NCBI GenBank assembly: GCA_964472505.1
Contig: CAYYQW010000005.1
Coordinates: 31,330 to 95,329, forward strand
Length of the DNA: 64,000 nt
Direction: 5' to 3'
Source: JAYEIA01 sp964472505
GTDB lineage: Bacteria > Bacteroidota > Bacteroidia > Bacteroidales > JAADGE01
The number at the start of each line of letters is the position of its first letter. Positions within the stretch are counted from its first letter, which is position 1. Both the position numbers and the translations under genes were made by a program. Shown in pieces: positions 13,768 to 23,452 of this stretch. The notes under the pieces were generated by a model. The model worked only from the letters and a program-made list of their open reading frames with translations, had not been told where the DNA came from and searched no databases.

Positions 13768-16512
13768 TCACGCTTCTTTTTCGCTTCGTTTTTTTTTCTT
13801 GTATTTTCTAAATAAATAATAGGCCAAATACAACCAAAACAACAAAGCACTGATGTATGAAACGGCTTGGGCTGCTTGGGAAAACGGCGGGTGATATTCC
13901 AAAATAATTTGGTGCTTACCGGCCGGGAGAACAATACCGGTGAAGCCTGTGTTTACGCGTTCAAGTTCGGTTTTTTCTCCGTTTATCACAGCTGTCCAGC
14001 CTTCATCATAAGGAATGGTGAAAAACAGCATTTTGGTTTTATTCAGTTCAATGCTTCCGCTGATGCGACTGTTTTCAAATTCCGAAATTTTAAAGGTATC
14101 TTCTTTGAGTTTTGAAACGAAATTTTCATACAAATCAAAGTTAAATTTTTGGGGCGGCACAATTACCGATGTATCCGTCGGGCTGATTTTTTTAAAAAGG
14201 CTTGTATCGGTTTTCATCTCTTCTTCATATACAAACGCATTGAGTAAAGCCATTTGATTTTTGAAATTTACGGTGCTGTATTTTTTTATGCTGCGCCGTA
14301 TATTCGGAGCCGAAATGCCGGCAATGTTTTCAAGCGCGGCATCAAAACCGGCCTCGGTTTGGAATGTTGAGTCGGTGAGTGCCTGAAGTTTGGGTAATAA
14401 GGCATTGAGTTCCGTTTGAGGAATGCTTCTTGATAAATCGGTGTAAAGATTATTGAGGCTCTGCTCGCTGATTCGGTATTCAATCAATGATTTGAAATCG
14501 TCAAAGGTAATGTAACTGTCATAAGTATAGCCAAAGGGCAGGAAGTACTTATTTTTTAAAACTTTAACACCGGCTATGGTATCAATTGGCTCAAAGCCAA
14601 AACGAATAAAGGCCGGATTTTCTTCTTTACTTAAATGATATTTCACATTTCCGAAAGTCTGCAAGAGCGGATTGCCTCTGAAGCCGGTTGACCAGCGCGT
14701 AGCCGTTTCATCGCCTTTTTGAATCAGACCGATTTCTTCCTGAAAGCGGATATAATTAAGTTGGTTAAAAGACGAATAGCTTGTAGTCCCGAAATAGCCT
14801 TGTGCCATTGCGTCATTTAGGCTGCCGTGCATGGCATTGCCGGATTGGTAGTCTTTTTCGATTCTGTAAAAGGCAGCATTATCAGCGGATTTGATATAGT
14901 TTACAGCGTCAATACTGCCGTCATTATAGCCGCCAAAATTACTCAGATATTCTTTCTTTGTAAGTGAATTGCGGTCGTTGTATGAGTTATATGATAAGTA
15001 CGCCAATTCAACACATAAAACAAGAATCAGAGCAATTTGAGCAAAATTTTTGTACTCGGGTTTTGACATTAAAAAAATTATGCCTGCATATAAAAGTAAA
15101 AATACAAAAATGACTTTTTGAAGTGTTTGATTGACACTTTCCTGTTGAATAGCCGAATACGGAAAGAATAGCAACACCGTAAGCAGAACAAGTGTAGATA
15201 TTAGTAAAGGCAGGTTAATTTTGAAGTTTTTATCAATTTCATTAAGAGCTTGTACAGCGAAAAGCAAAAATGCAAAAGGGATAAAGAAGTTAAATCCGAA
15301 CCTGAAATAATCGCCGGTAAAGAGTAATATGCTTTGTCTAAAATATGGCACAAAAAATGTCAACAGCCAAAAGGAAAAAAATGCAGAGTATACAATTTTT
15401 TGTCTTTTAGACAGGTAGCCCCAAACCTGCGGAAATATCAATAAAGTTAACAGTCCAATATAAAACATTGGCGATTCAAGGTAATTGCTCCAACCTGAAA
15501 AATTTAGTCCCGTTCCGATAATATCACTTGAAAAAAAACGATAAATGCCCGATACCAGCAGTTCAGGGTCCGCAAGTTTGAGGCTGTATTCTGTAGTGGA
15601 TTCGGCGGCAGCCACACTTCCACTGCCTCTCGGGCTAAAAAACAATTGCATAAATGACCGCATTATTGAAACTGAATTTATCAACAAACCGGCTATGGTG
15701 AGAACAAATATTTTGGAAAGACTTGTAAGAAATGATTTTAGCGTATTTTGTTCGTCTGAAAAAAAACGAAACAGAAAGTAAACACCAAAGAAAAACAGGT
15801 TTAGGTACAACAGAAAAACATTGGTACTCAGCATCATAACTGCAATGGGAAAGAAATACCAGCGATTTTTCAGGTAGAGCTGTTCAAAAGAAAACAACAG
15901 AAAGCCTAAATTGAATACCTGAAAAGCAAAATTCCAGGATGCACCTACAACAATAAACCCGCAAAAAGTTATAAGCAGTGCCCCCGTAAGAGATGAAAAT
16001 TTGTTGATTGAAATTGTTCGGAAGTAGTAATAAAAAATAACTCCGGTGAGTAGAAAGTATATGATAAACTTAACGTAAAATCGTTGATGCAGCAGGAAGT
16101 CAACACCAAATACAGACATGCCGATGCTGTTAATTAAACGAAGTAAAAAATTTATGGGGTCGGGCGGCAGCGGTGTATAAAAGGGCATACCCATACCTGT
16201 ATAAAATGACCATTTGCTAACGAAAGCCTCTCCATGCATACGAACTCTGTGAAAAGCATAAGGTAAATCCAAATTTATGGAATCACTTCCTATGCCTTTA
16301 AAAAAGAATAAATGCTCAAAAGTCAGAAACTTATAAAAGGCAAAAAAACCGATGAGAGTTGCTAATAATAGAAAAATCTTTACGGTATGTGCGGCAATGT
16401 ATGTATCAAAAAAAATATTTTTCACCTGCACCGGTTGTGTTTTTTGTTCGGTTTTCTGTGAGAATTTTTGTACCGGTTTCTTTATCTGCTTGTTTTTTTT
16501 TTGTCGTTTCAT
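13768..16512 (-). CDS. YfhO-family multi-spanning membrane protein
   Basis: About 914 residues from ATG 16512. The frame is open to 16590, but that start sits on a promoter -7 box. A Lys/Gln-rich cytoplasmic head is followed by a dozen or more hydrophobic helices over residues 60-510 and then a large extracytoplasmic region with a final membrane helix near the C-terminus. The family signature is present: GIGSDSINLDLPYAFHRVR and MGMPFYTPLPPDPINFL in the first loop, and YDEGWTAVINGEK with LPAGKHQIILEYHPP at the end. YfhO proteins act in lipoteichoic-acid or other polymer glycosylation in Firmicutes; in Bacteroidota the role is undefined. It lies next to a polysaccharide cluster but is transcribed away from it. 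Confidence 0.82.
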   Translation of the reverse strand: MKRQKKNKQIKKPVQKFSQKTEQKTQPVQVKNIFFDTYIAAHTVKIFLLLATLIGFFAFYKFLTFEHLFFFKGIGSDSINLDLPYAFHRVRMHGEAFVSKWSFYTGMGMPFYTPLPPDPINFLLRLINSIGMSVFGVDFLLHQRFYVKFIIYFLLTGVIFYYYFRTISINKFSSLTGALLITFCGFIVVGASWNFAFQVFNLGFLLFSFEQLYLKNRWYFFPIAVMMLSTNVFLLYLNLFFFGVYFLFRFFSDEQNTLKSFLTSLSKIFVLTIAGLLINSVSIMRSFMQLFFSPRGSGSVAAAESTTEYSLKLADPELLVSGIYRFFSSDIIGTGLNFSGWSNYLESPMFYIGLLTLLIFPQVWGYLSKRQKIVYSAFFSFWLLTFFVPYFRQSILLFTGDYFRFGFNFFIPFAFLLFAVQALNEIDKNFKINLPLLISTLVLLTVLLFFPYSAIQQESVNQTLQKVIFVFLLLYAGIIFLMSKPEYKNFAQIALILVLCVELAYLSYNSYNDRNSLTKKEYLSNFGGYNDGSIDAVNYIKSADNAAFYRIEKDYQSGNAMHGSLNDAMAQGYFGTTSYSSFNQLNYIRFQEEIGLIQKGDETATRWSTGFRGNPLLQTFGNVKYHLSKEENPAFIRFGFEPIDTIAGVKVLKNKYFLPFGYTYDSYITFDDFKSLIEYRISEQSLNNLYTDLSRSIPQTELNALLPKLQALTDSTFQTEAGFDAALENIAGISAPNIRRSIKKYSTVNFKNQMALLNAFVYEEEMKTDTSLFKKISPTDTSVIVPPQKFNFDLYENFVSKLKEDTFKISEFENSRISGSIELNKTKMLFFTIPYDEGWTAVINGEKTELERVNTGFTGIVLPAGKHQIILEYHPPFSQAAQAVSYISALLFWLYLAYYLFRKYKKKKRSEKEA

Positions 16513-16587
16513 TGTTGCCGATGTTATACCATATTTAAAGTCAATTCTTAAACGGGTTAAGAATTTATGCAGCTCGCCTTTTGAAAA

Positions 16588-16595
16588 CAAATATA
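16588..16595 (-). promoter_or_regulatory. -7 promoter element for the yfhO-like gene
   Basis: CAAATATA on the plus strand reads TATATTTG on the minus strand. Only a partial -33 (ATTG, about 22 nt away) is seen. It places the transcript start upstream of ATG 16512 and argues against translation from 16590. Confidence 0.4.
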
Positions 16596-16748
16596 TTGAT
16601 AAAAATTAATTAGCCCACAATTTTTTAGGTTGTATATTTTTTTGCTTTTTTATTTTATAAAGGATGGATAATTATTTTTCAACCGAACTTACTGCTATAC
16701 TTTTGCCTTCAAAAAATTAAAGACAAACGAGACAGTCATCATATTTCA

Positions 16749-16779
16749 GTTGCAGCATAACAAGAATTGTGTAACTTTG
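16749..16779 (+). promoter_or_regulatory. Promoter of the polysaccharide operon
   Basis: -33 GTTG (16749-16752), 19-nt spacer, -7 TAACTTTG (16772-16779), about 47 nt before the first ATG. A second -7-like TACTTTTG occurs at 16698-16705. Confidence 0.6.
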
Positions 16780-16826
16780 TTATTTTAAATGTGACTATAT
16801 TGCTTAATTAAGAAAAGCTAAATTTC

Positions 16827-17810
16827 ATGTTAGACAATAAAAGAATACTGGTAACAGGCGGAGCCGGATTTATCGGAAGCCGATTAATCTTTGAGCTGCT
16901 ACAAACACAAGTTAAAGAAGTTATTATATATGACAATTACTCGCGCGGTAAATACGACAATATCAAAGAAGCTCTGAAAGATAAACGATGCCGAGTGTTT
17001 CCCTACGGTGGCGATATACGTGATACTGATATTCTTAATCAAGCTATGCAGGGAGTTGATTATGTGTTTCACCTTGCCGCTATGTGGCTTTTGCATTGCA
17101 AAGATTTCCCACGCACGGCTTTTGAGGTTAATATTAAAGGCACCTTCAATATTTTGGAGGCTTGCATCAACAATAATGTAAAAAAGCTGATTTATTCTTC
17201 TTCGGCATCGGTATATGGCGATGCAGTCGAATTGCCAATGACTGAGGAGCACCCTTTCAATAATAAAAATTTTTACGGCTCGACAAAAATTGCCGGAGAA
17301 GCCATGTGCACAGCCTATAATGACCGCTACGGACTTAATGTAATTGGACTGCGCTATATGAATGTATACGGACCGGGACAAGACCAACACGCCGTTTACA
17401 GTGGGGTGATTCCTATAATGCTCAACAAAATTGAAAAAGGAGAAGCACCGGAAATAAACGGAGACGGCAGCCAAGCCTACGATTTTATCTATGTAGATGA
17501 TGTGGCACGAGCCAATATTGCCGCACTCACTTCTAACATAGATTTTGGATACTACAATGTGGGCACCGAAGTGCAAACTTCCGTAAAAGAACTATGCAAT
17601 ACCATATTGGAATTGAAAAAATCTGAACTACAAGTGGAGTATAAACCTTATTCGGAAGATGATGCTCGCCAGTTTGTGAAAAACCGTATTGGTTCCGTTA
17701 AAAAAGCTGAGGAAGAATTAGCTTACAAATTCAAGTATAGCCTAAAAGAAGGTTTGCAAAAACTAATTGATTGGAGAATACAAAAAGGCATTGATGCAAA
17801 AAAGAAATAG
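16827..17810 (+). CDS. NAD-dependent sugar epimerase/dehydratase (extended SDR)
   Basis: This 327-residue extended short-chain dehydrogenase/reductase binds NAD through GGAGFIGSR at residues 9-17 and has the catalytic Ser (IYSSSASVYGD) and YxxxK (FYGSTK). Its closest visible relatives are UDP-glucose/UDP-GlcNAc 4-epimerases and related nucleotide-sugar dehydratases (LRYMNVYGPGQD, INGDGSQAYDFIYVDDVA). The exact sugar cannot be assigned. It is the first gene of a co-directional run of nine genes and is followed after 2 nt by an aminotransferase, so the pair may make an amino sugar. Confidence 0.88.
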   Translation: MLDNKRILVTGGAGFIGSRLIFELLQTQVKEVIIYDNYSRGKYDNIKEALKDKRCRVFPYGGDIRDTDILNQAMQGVDYVFHLAAMWLLHCKDFPRTAFEVNIKGTFNILEACINNNVKKLIYSSSASVYGDAVELPMTEEHPFNNKNFYGSTKIAGEAMCTAYNDRYGLNVIGLRYMNVYGPGQDQHAVYSGVIPIMLNKIEKGEAPEINGDGSQAYDFIYVDDVARANIAALTSNIDFGYYNVGTEVQTSVKELCNTILELKKSELQVEYKPYSEDDARQFVKNRIGSVKKAEEELAYKFKYSLKEGLQKLIDWRIQKGIDAKKK

Positions 17811-17812
17811 CC

Positions 17813-18928
17813 ATGAAAATTCCGCTTATTAAACCATACATCACCAAAGAGATAAAACAAAAAGTAATGGAAGTTCTTGACAGCGGTTATCTTACCGAAG
17901 GTTCCGTTACACGAGCATTTGAAGAAAAGTTCAGATCATATCTTAATTGCCGACATGCTATTGCTTTCACATCTGCAACTACAGGGCTTGAAACTGCTTT
18001 AAGAGCTTTAAAAATTGGCGCGGGCGATGAAGTTATTGTTCCCGATTACACCTATCCGGCAACGGCAGCTGCGGTGGCAATTACAGGAGCCAAAGCAGTA
18101 TTGGTAGATGTATGCGAGGATACAATGCTGATTGATTACGATGAAATTGAAAATGCCATTACAAAAAAAACAAAAGCAATAATTCCGGTGTCGTTATTTG
18201 GCAATCCCCTAAATTATAGCACTTTAAATAGAATCAAAAATAAACATAAACTGTTTATCATAGAAGATGCGGCTTGCTCAATAGGTGCCGAATATAAAGA
18301 TGAAAAAGTAGGAACTCAAGCTGATATTTCGGTTTTTTCATTGCACCCACGAAAATTTATAACTACCGGCGAAGGCGGAATGCTTACTACAAATAACTCG
18401 CAATGGGCTGATTGGATAAATTCCTACAAGCATTTTGGAATGGATATGAAAAGTACAGCCCGCGACGGAGTAAAATTCAACATCATCGGGACCAACTATA
18501 AACTCAGCAACTTGCAGTCGGCTTTAGGCTTAGCACAATTTGCTTACATAGAAAAACTTTTAAACAAGCGCAGACAACTTGCAGAGAATTATATGCAACT
18601 TTTAAAAAACAACAAAAATGTGTCCGTCCCGATTACAACTGAAAACGGACTACATTCTTATCAATCGTTTTGTGTTTTTATTGAAAACAGAGATGCAATT
18701 ATGAAATCAATGAGAGCAAGCGGTATAGAAGTACAAATAGGAACTTATGCTTTGCATCAGCATCCTGCTTTTCAAAATAACGATTTAATAGAAATTAAAG
18801 GACTTATGCAAAACAGTAACTGGGTTTATAATAATTGTTTAACATTGCCTTTATACCACGATTTGAGTTTTGAAATGCAAGAAACAATTGTAAATGAATT
18901 AGTAAAAACATATAAAAATGAGCTTTGA
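17813..18928 (+). CDS. DegT/DnrJ/EryC1/StrS-family PLP-dependent sugar aminotransferase
   Basis: 371 residues with the complete family pattern: DSGYLTEGSVTRAFEEKF near the start, SATTGLETALRALKIGAGDE for PLP phosphate binding, VPDYTYPATAAAV, IEDAACSIGAEY, and the Schiff-base lysine in FSLHPRKFITTGEGGM. It converts a nucleotide keto-sugar to an amino-sugar, probably using the product of the preceding SDR gene. The regiospecificity (C3, C4 or C5) is not readable. Its stop overlaps the start of the frameshifted methyltransferase by 11 nt. Confidence 0.92.
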   Translation: MKIPLIKPYITKEIKQKVMEVLDSGYLTEGSVTRAFEEKFRSYLNCRHAIAFTSATTGLETALRALKIGAGDEVIVPDYTYPATAAAVAITGAKAVLVDVCEDTMLIDYDEIENAITKKTKAIIPVSLFGNPLNYSTLNRIKNKHKLFIIEDAACSIGAEYKDEKVGTQADISVFSLHPRKFITTGEGGMLTTNNSQWADWINSYKHFGMDMKSTARDGVKFNIIGTNYKLSNLQSALGLAQFAYIEKLLNKRRQLAENYMQLLKNNKNVSVPITTENGLHSYQSFCVFIENRDAIMKSMRASGIEVQIGTYALHQHPAFQNNDLIEIKGLMQNSNWVYNNCLTLPLYHDLSFEMQETIVNELVKTYKNEL

Positions 18929-19861
18929 AAATCTTTTCACAAAAGAAATTATTATAGAAAACAATTTATTGATTTTAAAAGAAAGTTCAATTTTTGATAA
19001 TCAAAATCAAACTAACTTGGTCTTTTCTGAAAAATGGCAAGTAGTTGAAAATGATAATAATATTGGAGTTTTTGCTGATTTTCAGAAAAAATGGTATCTG
19101 CAATTGTATGGATTTAAAGATGAAAACGATTTAAAGAATTAAAAAATATAATTCTTGATGCCGGTTGTGGTTTAGGTTACAAATCTGCTTGGTTTGCCGA
19201 ATTGTCGCCCAAAAGCACAATAATTGGAATGGATTTTTCAGATTCGGTTTATATAGCTTCGGAAAAATATAAAAATTTTCCAAATTTATATTTCGTTAAA
19301 GGTGATATTGCTGATACAAATATTAAAAACAACTCAGTTGATTACGTTAATTGCGACCAAGTAATTCATCACACCGAAAATCCGGAAAAAACTTTTGCTC
19401 ATTTGAGTAGTTTATTAACAATAAGTGGTGAATTTGCATGTTATGTTTATGCAAAAAAAGCGTTACCAAGAGAATTATTAGATGAATGTTTCAGACAAAA
19501 TTGCAAAAATTTATCAAAAGAAGAATTATGGCAAATGTCCGAATCGCTTACAATTTTGGGTAAAACATTATCGGATTTGAATATTAGTATAAATGTTCCA
19601 GATATTTTAGCACTCAATATAAAGGGTGGTGAATACGATTTACAAAGATTTATTTATTGGAATTTTATAAAATGTTTTTGGAATGAAGAGTTGGGATTTA
19701 AAAATTCCGTTTCTACTAATTTTGATTGGTATGCACCTTCCAATGCTAAAAGATATTCGGAAGAAGAGTTCACAAATATAATTAATGAAAATTTTTTAAA
19801 AATTATGTTTTTTCACAAAGAAGAAGCATGTTTTAGCGGAAGATTTAAAAAATTGGAATAA
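18918..19861 (+). pseudogene. Class I SAM methyltransferase interrupted by a 1-nt frameshift
   Basis: Two adjacent frames together give one methyltransferase of about 313 residues. The first (from ATG 18918) ends at the stop at 19140-19142 shortly after YGFKDENDLK. The second resumes before that stop as LKNIILDAGCGLGYKSAWFA, a complete motif I for SAM binding, and continues as TIIGMDFSDS, FVKGDIAD and NCDQVIHHTENPEKTF to 19861. Adding one A to the run at 19133-19135 restores DENDLKELKNIILDAG. It overlaps the aminotransferase and abuts the asparagine-synthase gene, so it belongs to the operon. It could be a recent mutation, a sequencing or assembly indel, or slippage on the A-rich stretch. Confidence 0.8.
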
Positions 19862-21739
19862 ATGTGTGGAATAGTTGGAGTATATAATCTAAGTGGCGTA
19901 ACTTTTGCCAAGCAAAATCTTGTTAAAATGGCTGATGCCATTGCCCACAGAGGGCCCGATGATGAAGGGTATTATATAAAAGACAATATTGCTTTGGCGC
20001 ATAAAAGATTGAGTATATTAGACACTTCCGTAAGAGGAGCGCAGCCTATGGCTTCAAAAAGCGGCGAATGGGTCATTGTATTTAATGGGTTTATATATAA
20101 TTATTTAGAGCTGAAGCAGGAGTTGCAAGCCAAGGGACACACGTTTTTTTCAGGTACAGATACAGAGGTAATTACAGAAGGGTTAGCGGAATACGGACCC
20201 AATTTTTTTAAACGATTAAATGGCATGTTTGCCGTAGGTGCGTGGAATAACGAAGAGAAGGCTTTATACCTGAGCAGAGACAGATTTGGCGTAAAACCTT
20301 TGTATTACTGGTTTAGTGGCAAAACACTGGTGTTTGCCTCAGAAGTTAAAGCCATTATCAAACATCCGGATTTTACGGTAGAGCTGAATTATAATTCTTT
20401 GAATGAATACTTCACATTCCAAAACGGCTTTACTTACAACACACTTTTCAAAGGCGTGATAATGATGCCGCCGGCCAATACTGTAAAAATCACTGAATCA
20501 ATAGGCTATGTAAAGCACAATTCATGGTGGGATTATGATTTTACACAACCCGATAATTCCATGAGTTTTGAAGAAGCAAAAGAAGAAACTTTGCGGCTTT
20601 TCAAACAATCCGTAACGCGGCAAATGGCAGCTGATGTGCCTGTGGGAGCTTACCTTTCAGGCGGTATGGATTCGGGATCTATTGTGGCGGTGGCTTCAAA
20701 GCATTTGAAGCGGCTTACAACGTTTACCTGCGGTTTTGATATGAGTGAAGTCACCGGTGTTGAGGCAAACTACGATGAACGGCGAGATGCGGAATTAATT
20801 GCCAATGCTTTCAAAACAGAACATTATGAGCAGGTAATGAATGCAGGCGATATTCGTTGGTCTTTACCCAAAGTGGTTTGGCACTTGGAAGATTTGAGGG
20901 TGGGTATGTCCTATCCGAATTATTATATTGCACGCTTGGCATCGAAATTTGTAAAAGTTTGTCTTCAGGGTACCGGCGGCGATGAGTTGTTCGGCGGATA
21001 CCCTTGGAGATATTATCGAGTTTTTGACAGTATTTCGCAAAAAGATTATTTTAATGAATATTACAATTTCTGGCAGCGGCTTGTTCCCGATGAGGAGAAA
21101 AAGCAGCTTTTTACCCCCGATGTTTTATCAAAAATTGATTTGGCGCAGCCGCGAGAAATTTTTGAACGTGTTTTTACTTTCAATTCAAAATTGAAATACA
21201 ATACACCGGAAGAGCATATTCAGAACAGTTTATATTTTGAAATCAAGACATTTTTGCCGGCATTGCTTCTTGTTGGCGATAAGTTGTCAATGGCAAACGG
21301 ATTGGAGGAGCGTTTCCCTTTTTTGGATAACGATTTGGTAGATTTTGCACAAAAAATTCCCGTAAGGCACAAACTTGCCAATTTGGAAAATATGAAGCGC
21401 ATTGATGAAAACTTGCTCGGAAATAAAAAACGAAAGTATCAAGAATATAGCGACGGCAAAAATGTATTGCGCCAAGCCATGTTGGATTTAATTCCCGAAA
21501 AAATTGTGAACAGGAAGAAGCAGGGGTTTTCGGCACCCGATGAAAGCTGGTACAGGGGCGAAAATGCCGAGTATTTAAAAGAATTGCTTTTGAGTAAAAA
21601 TCTGCATTACACAGACTTTATATCAAAGGCTTATGTTGAGAAAATTATACATCAACACATCAATAAGAGAGTAAACCACAGGCTGTTACTTTGGAGTCTT
21701 ATGAATTTTGAGATTTGGTGTGAAACATTTTTAAAGTAA
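19862..21739 (+). CDS. asnB: Asparagine synthase (glutamine-hydrolysing)-type amidotransferase
   Basis: 625 residues with an N-terminal class II glutamine amidotransferase domain (nucleophile Cys2 in MCGIVGVYN, plus IAHRGPDDEGYY) and a C-terminal synthetase domain with the ATP pyrophosphatase loop (AYLSGGMDSGSIVAV) and GTGGDELFGGYPWRY. It transfers amide nitrogen from glutamine to an acyl-adenylate. AsnB-like proteins inside O-antigen or capsule loci often amidate a sugar carboxylate rather than make asparagine, and this one begins immediately after the methyltransferase within the sugar operon. Length and motifs are complete. The substrate is an inference from context. Confidence 0.88.
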   Translation: MCGIVGVYNLSGVTFAKQNLVKMADAIAHRGPDDEGYYIKDNIALAHKRLSILDTSVRGAQPMASKSGEWVIVFNGFIYNYLELKQELQAKGHTFFSGTDTEVITEGLAEYGPNFFKRLNGMFAVGAWNNEEKALYLSRDRFGVKPLYYWFSGKTLVFASEVKAIIKHPDFTVELNYNSLNEYFTFQNGFTYNTLFKGVIMMPPANTVKITESIGYVKHNSWWDYDFTQPDNSMSFEEAKEETLRLFKQSVTRQMAADVPVGAYLSGGMDSGSIVAVASKHLKRLTTFTCGFDMSEVTGVEANYDERRDAELIANAFKTEHYEQVMNAGDIRWSLPKVVWHLEDLRVGMSYPNYYIARLASKFVKVCLQGTGGDELFGGYPWRYYRVFDSISQKDYFNEYYNFWQRLVPDEEKKQLFTPDVLSKIDLAQPREIFERVFTFNSKLKYNTPEEHIQNSLYFEIKTFLPALLLVGDKLSMANGLEERFPFLDNDLVDFAQKIPVRHKLANLENMKRIDENLLGNKKRKYQEYSDGKNVLRQAMLDLIPEKIVNRKKQGFSAPDESWYRGENAEYLKELLLSKNLHYTDFISKAYVEKIIHQHINKRVNHRLLLWSLMNFEIWCETFLK

Positions 21740-21759
21740 AATCAAAAATGTAGGAGAGT

Positions 21760-22746
21760 ATGCATCGAAGAGCAATAAAAATTATACAAGAGCAAATCGA
21801 GTGGTTAAAATTAGATCTGTCGAGGCAGGTCGTGCTTACCGAGATTGGTAGCAATGCTTATCTTTATTTGCCTATTATTGCGGCAAAAGCCGGAGCCAAA
21901 AAAGTTTATGCAGTAACATTTGATTCGGAATACGGCAAAGCAGATAATTTAAAAAATGAGTGCCTGAGCGTAGCTAAAAAAATGAGCGTTGCCGATACAA
22001 TACAAGTTTATACAAATCATATTCCGTTTCATGTTTTATCCCAAATAACTATTCTTACAAATTCAGGGTTTTTAAGGCCTATCAATCAAAGTATTTTGAA
22101 GCATTGCAATTCTAACCTTGTTATTCCGCTTATGTTTGAAGCATGGGAGTTAAGAAGTTACGATATTGATATTCAATACTGTAAGTCGCATAATATAAAA
22201 GTTGCCGGTGTAAATGAAAAACATGAGCGCGTTGATGCTTTTAATTATGTGGGAATGTTAGCTTTAAAGCTTGCATTTGAAGCAGGCTTTGAAGTATACA
22301 GAAATAATATATTTGTATGGTCAAACGATGATTTTGGCAGAGTATGTACAAAAGCATTTCAAAATGCAGGAGCAAGAAATGTTTTTCAGAACAACAGCAT
22401 TAAACAGCTATATGATAAGCTGCCGAACATTGACTTTATATTTATATGCAGCTATGATGAAGAAAAAGAGTACTTTAGTGAAAACGGATTATTTGACGTT
22501 GAGTATTTTTTAAAAAAAAACAAAAGCCCCGCAATAATTCATCTGTACGGGAATATCGATTATGATTTTTTGTCGAAAAAAGGATTCTTAGTGTATCCGC
22601 CACAAAACGGAAAGCCAAAAGTGATGTCAAAAACATTAGCTTATTTGGGCTTGCAACCCGTTCTGAGTTTGCATGCGGCAGGACTTAGAACAGCTCAGGA
22701 AATGATAAATAACACAGAGTCTGAACTTACGCAACGCATTGTGTAA
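21760..22746 (+). CDS. Uncharacterised Rossmann-like protein of the polysaccharide operon
   Basis: 328 residues, no signal peptide or membrane helix. I do not recognise the family with confidence. Visible features are two alpha/beta halves: an N-terminal part resembling a SAM/NAD-binding fold (LTEIGSNAYLYLPIIAAKAG, KKVYAVTFDSEYGKA) and a second Rossmann-like part (FVWSNDDFGRVCTKAFQNAG, IDFIFICSYDEEKEYF), joined by VAGVNEKHERVDAF. This two-domain layout recalls shikimate/ornithine-cyclodeaminase-like NAD enzymes, but no diagnostic catalytic motif is clear. It sits between an AsnB-like and a deacetylase-like gene with 15-20 nt gaps, so a role in sugar modification is likely. Confidence 0.65.
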   Translation: MHRRAIKIIQEQIEWLKLDLSRQVVLTEIGSNAYLYLPIIAAKAGAKKVYAVTFDSEYGKADNLKNECLSVAKKMSVADTIQVYTNHIPFHVLSQITILTNSGFLRPINQSILKHCNSNLVIPLMFEAWELRSYDIDIQYCKSHNIKVAGVNEKHERVDAFNYVGMLALKLAFEAGFEVYRNNIFVWSNDDFGRVCTKAFQNAGARNVFQNNSIKQLYDKLPNIDFIFICSYDEEKEYFSENGLFDVEYFLKKNKSPAIIHLYGNIDYDFLSKKGFLVYPPQNGKPKVMSKTLAYLGLQPVLSLHAAGLRTAQEMINNTESELTQRIV

Positions 22747-22761
22747 TTAATTGTAAATCAA

Positions 22762-23448
22762 ATGAATAATAAAATAGCCCTTACCTTTGATATTGATTGG
22801 GCAACTGACCCTGTAGTTGAGTTTTTATTAAATATTCTGGATAAAAATAATTTAATAAAGGCAACATTATTTTGCACACACAAAAGCAGAATATTTAAAA
22901 AACTCGATAAATCGCAATACGAAATAGCTATTCACCCCAATTTTAACAGAACCTTTGCATATAAAGAAAGGATTGAAGAATTGCTCGAAATATTTCCCGG
23001 GGCAAAGGGAATACGCTCACACGGATTGTTGAGTTCCACCAATATTCTTCTTGAAGCTCAAAAAGCAGGATTGGAGTACGAAGTCAATACATTTTTGCCC
23101 AAATATACAGGTATGTATGTTACCGACCGATTTCCGGGTTTTAAAATGATTCCCTATAATTACAGTGATTCACATTACTTGATAACAAAGGCAGACCAAA
23201 TGTTTGATGATGATGTGTTGAGCCGAGAAGGCTTACAGGTTTTTACTTTTCACCCGATACATATTTTCATCAATACAAAAAATATTGAACACTACGAAAG
23301 CATAAAATCAATTTATAAAATACCCGAAGAGCTTGTAAAACTCATAAATAAAGAAATTGGAGTGCGTACTCACTTTTTAAAATTGATTGAAATGATACAA
23401 AGAAATAATATTCAAACGTACACTTGTTCCGAATTGATAAAAAAATAG
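22762..23448 (+). CDS. Polysaccharide deacetylase-like protein (WbmS-like, NodB fold)
   Basis: This 228-residue protein opens with ALTFDIDWATD, matching the first NodB motif with its paired aspartates. AIHPNFNRT supplies a metal-binding histidine, GIRSHGLLSS corresponds to the third motif, and FTFHPIHIF to the late histidine motif. The family removes N- or O-acetyl groups from carbohydrate. Relatives in O-antigen loci (WbmS type) act on nucleotide sugars or lipid-linked glycans. It has no signal peptide, so it is presumably cytoplasmic. It is the sixth gene of the operon, 5 nt before an acyltransferase. Confidence 0.72.
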   Translation: MNNKIALTFDIDWATDPVVEFLLNILDKNNLIKATLFCTHKSRIFKKLDKSQYEIAIHPNFNRTFAYKERIEELLEIFPGAKGIRSHGLLSSTNILLEAQKAGLEYEVNTFLPKYTGMYVTDRFPGFKMIPYNYSDSHYLITKADQMFDDDVLSREGLQVFTFHPIHIFINTKNIEHYESIKSIYKIPEELVKLINKEIGVRTHFLKLIEMIQRNNIQTYTCSELIKK

Positions 23449-23452
23449 TATT

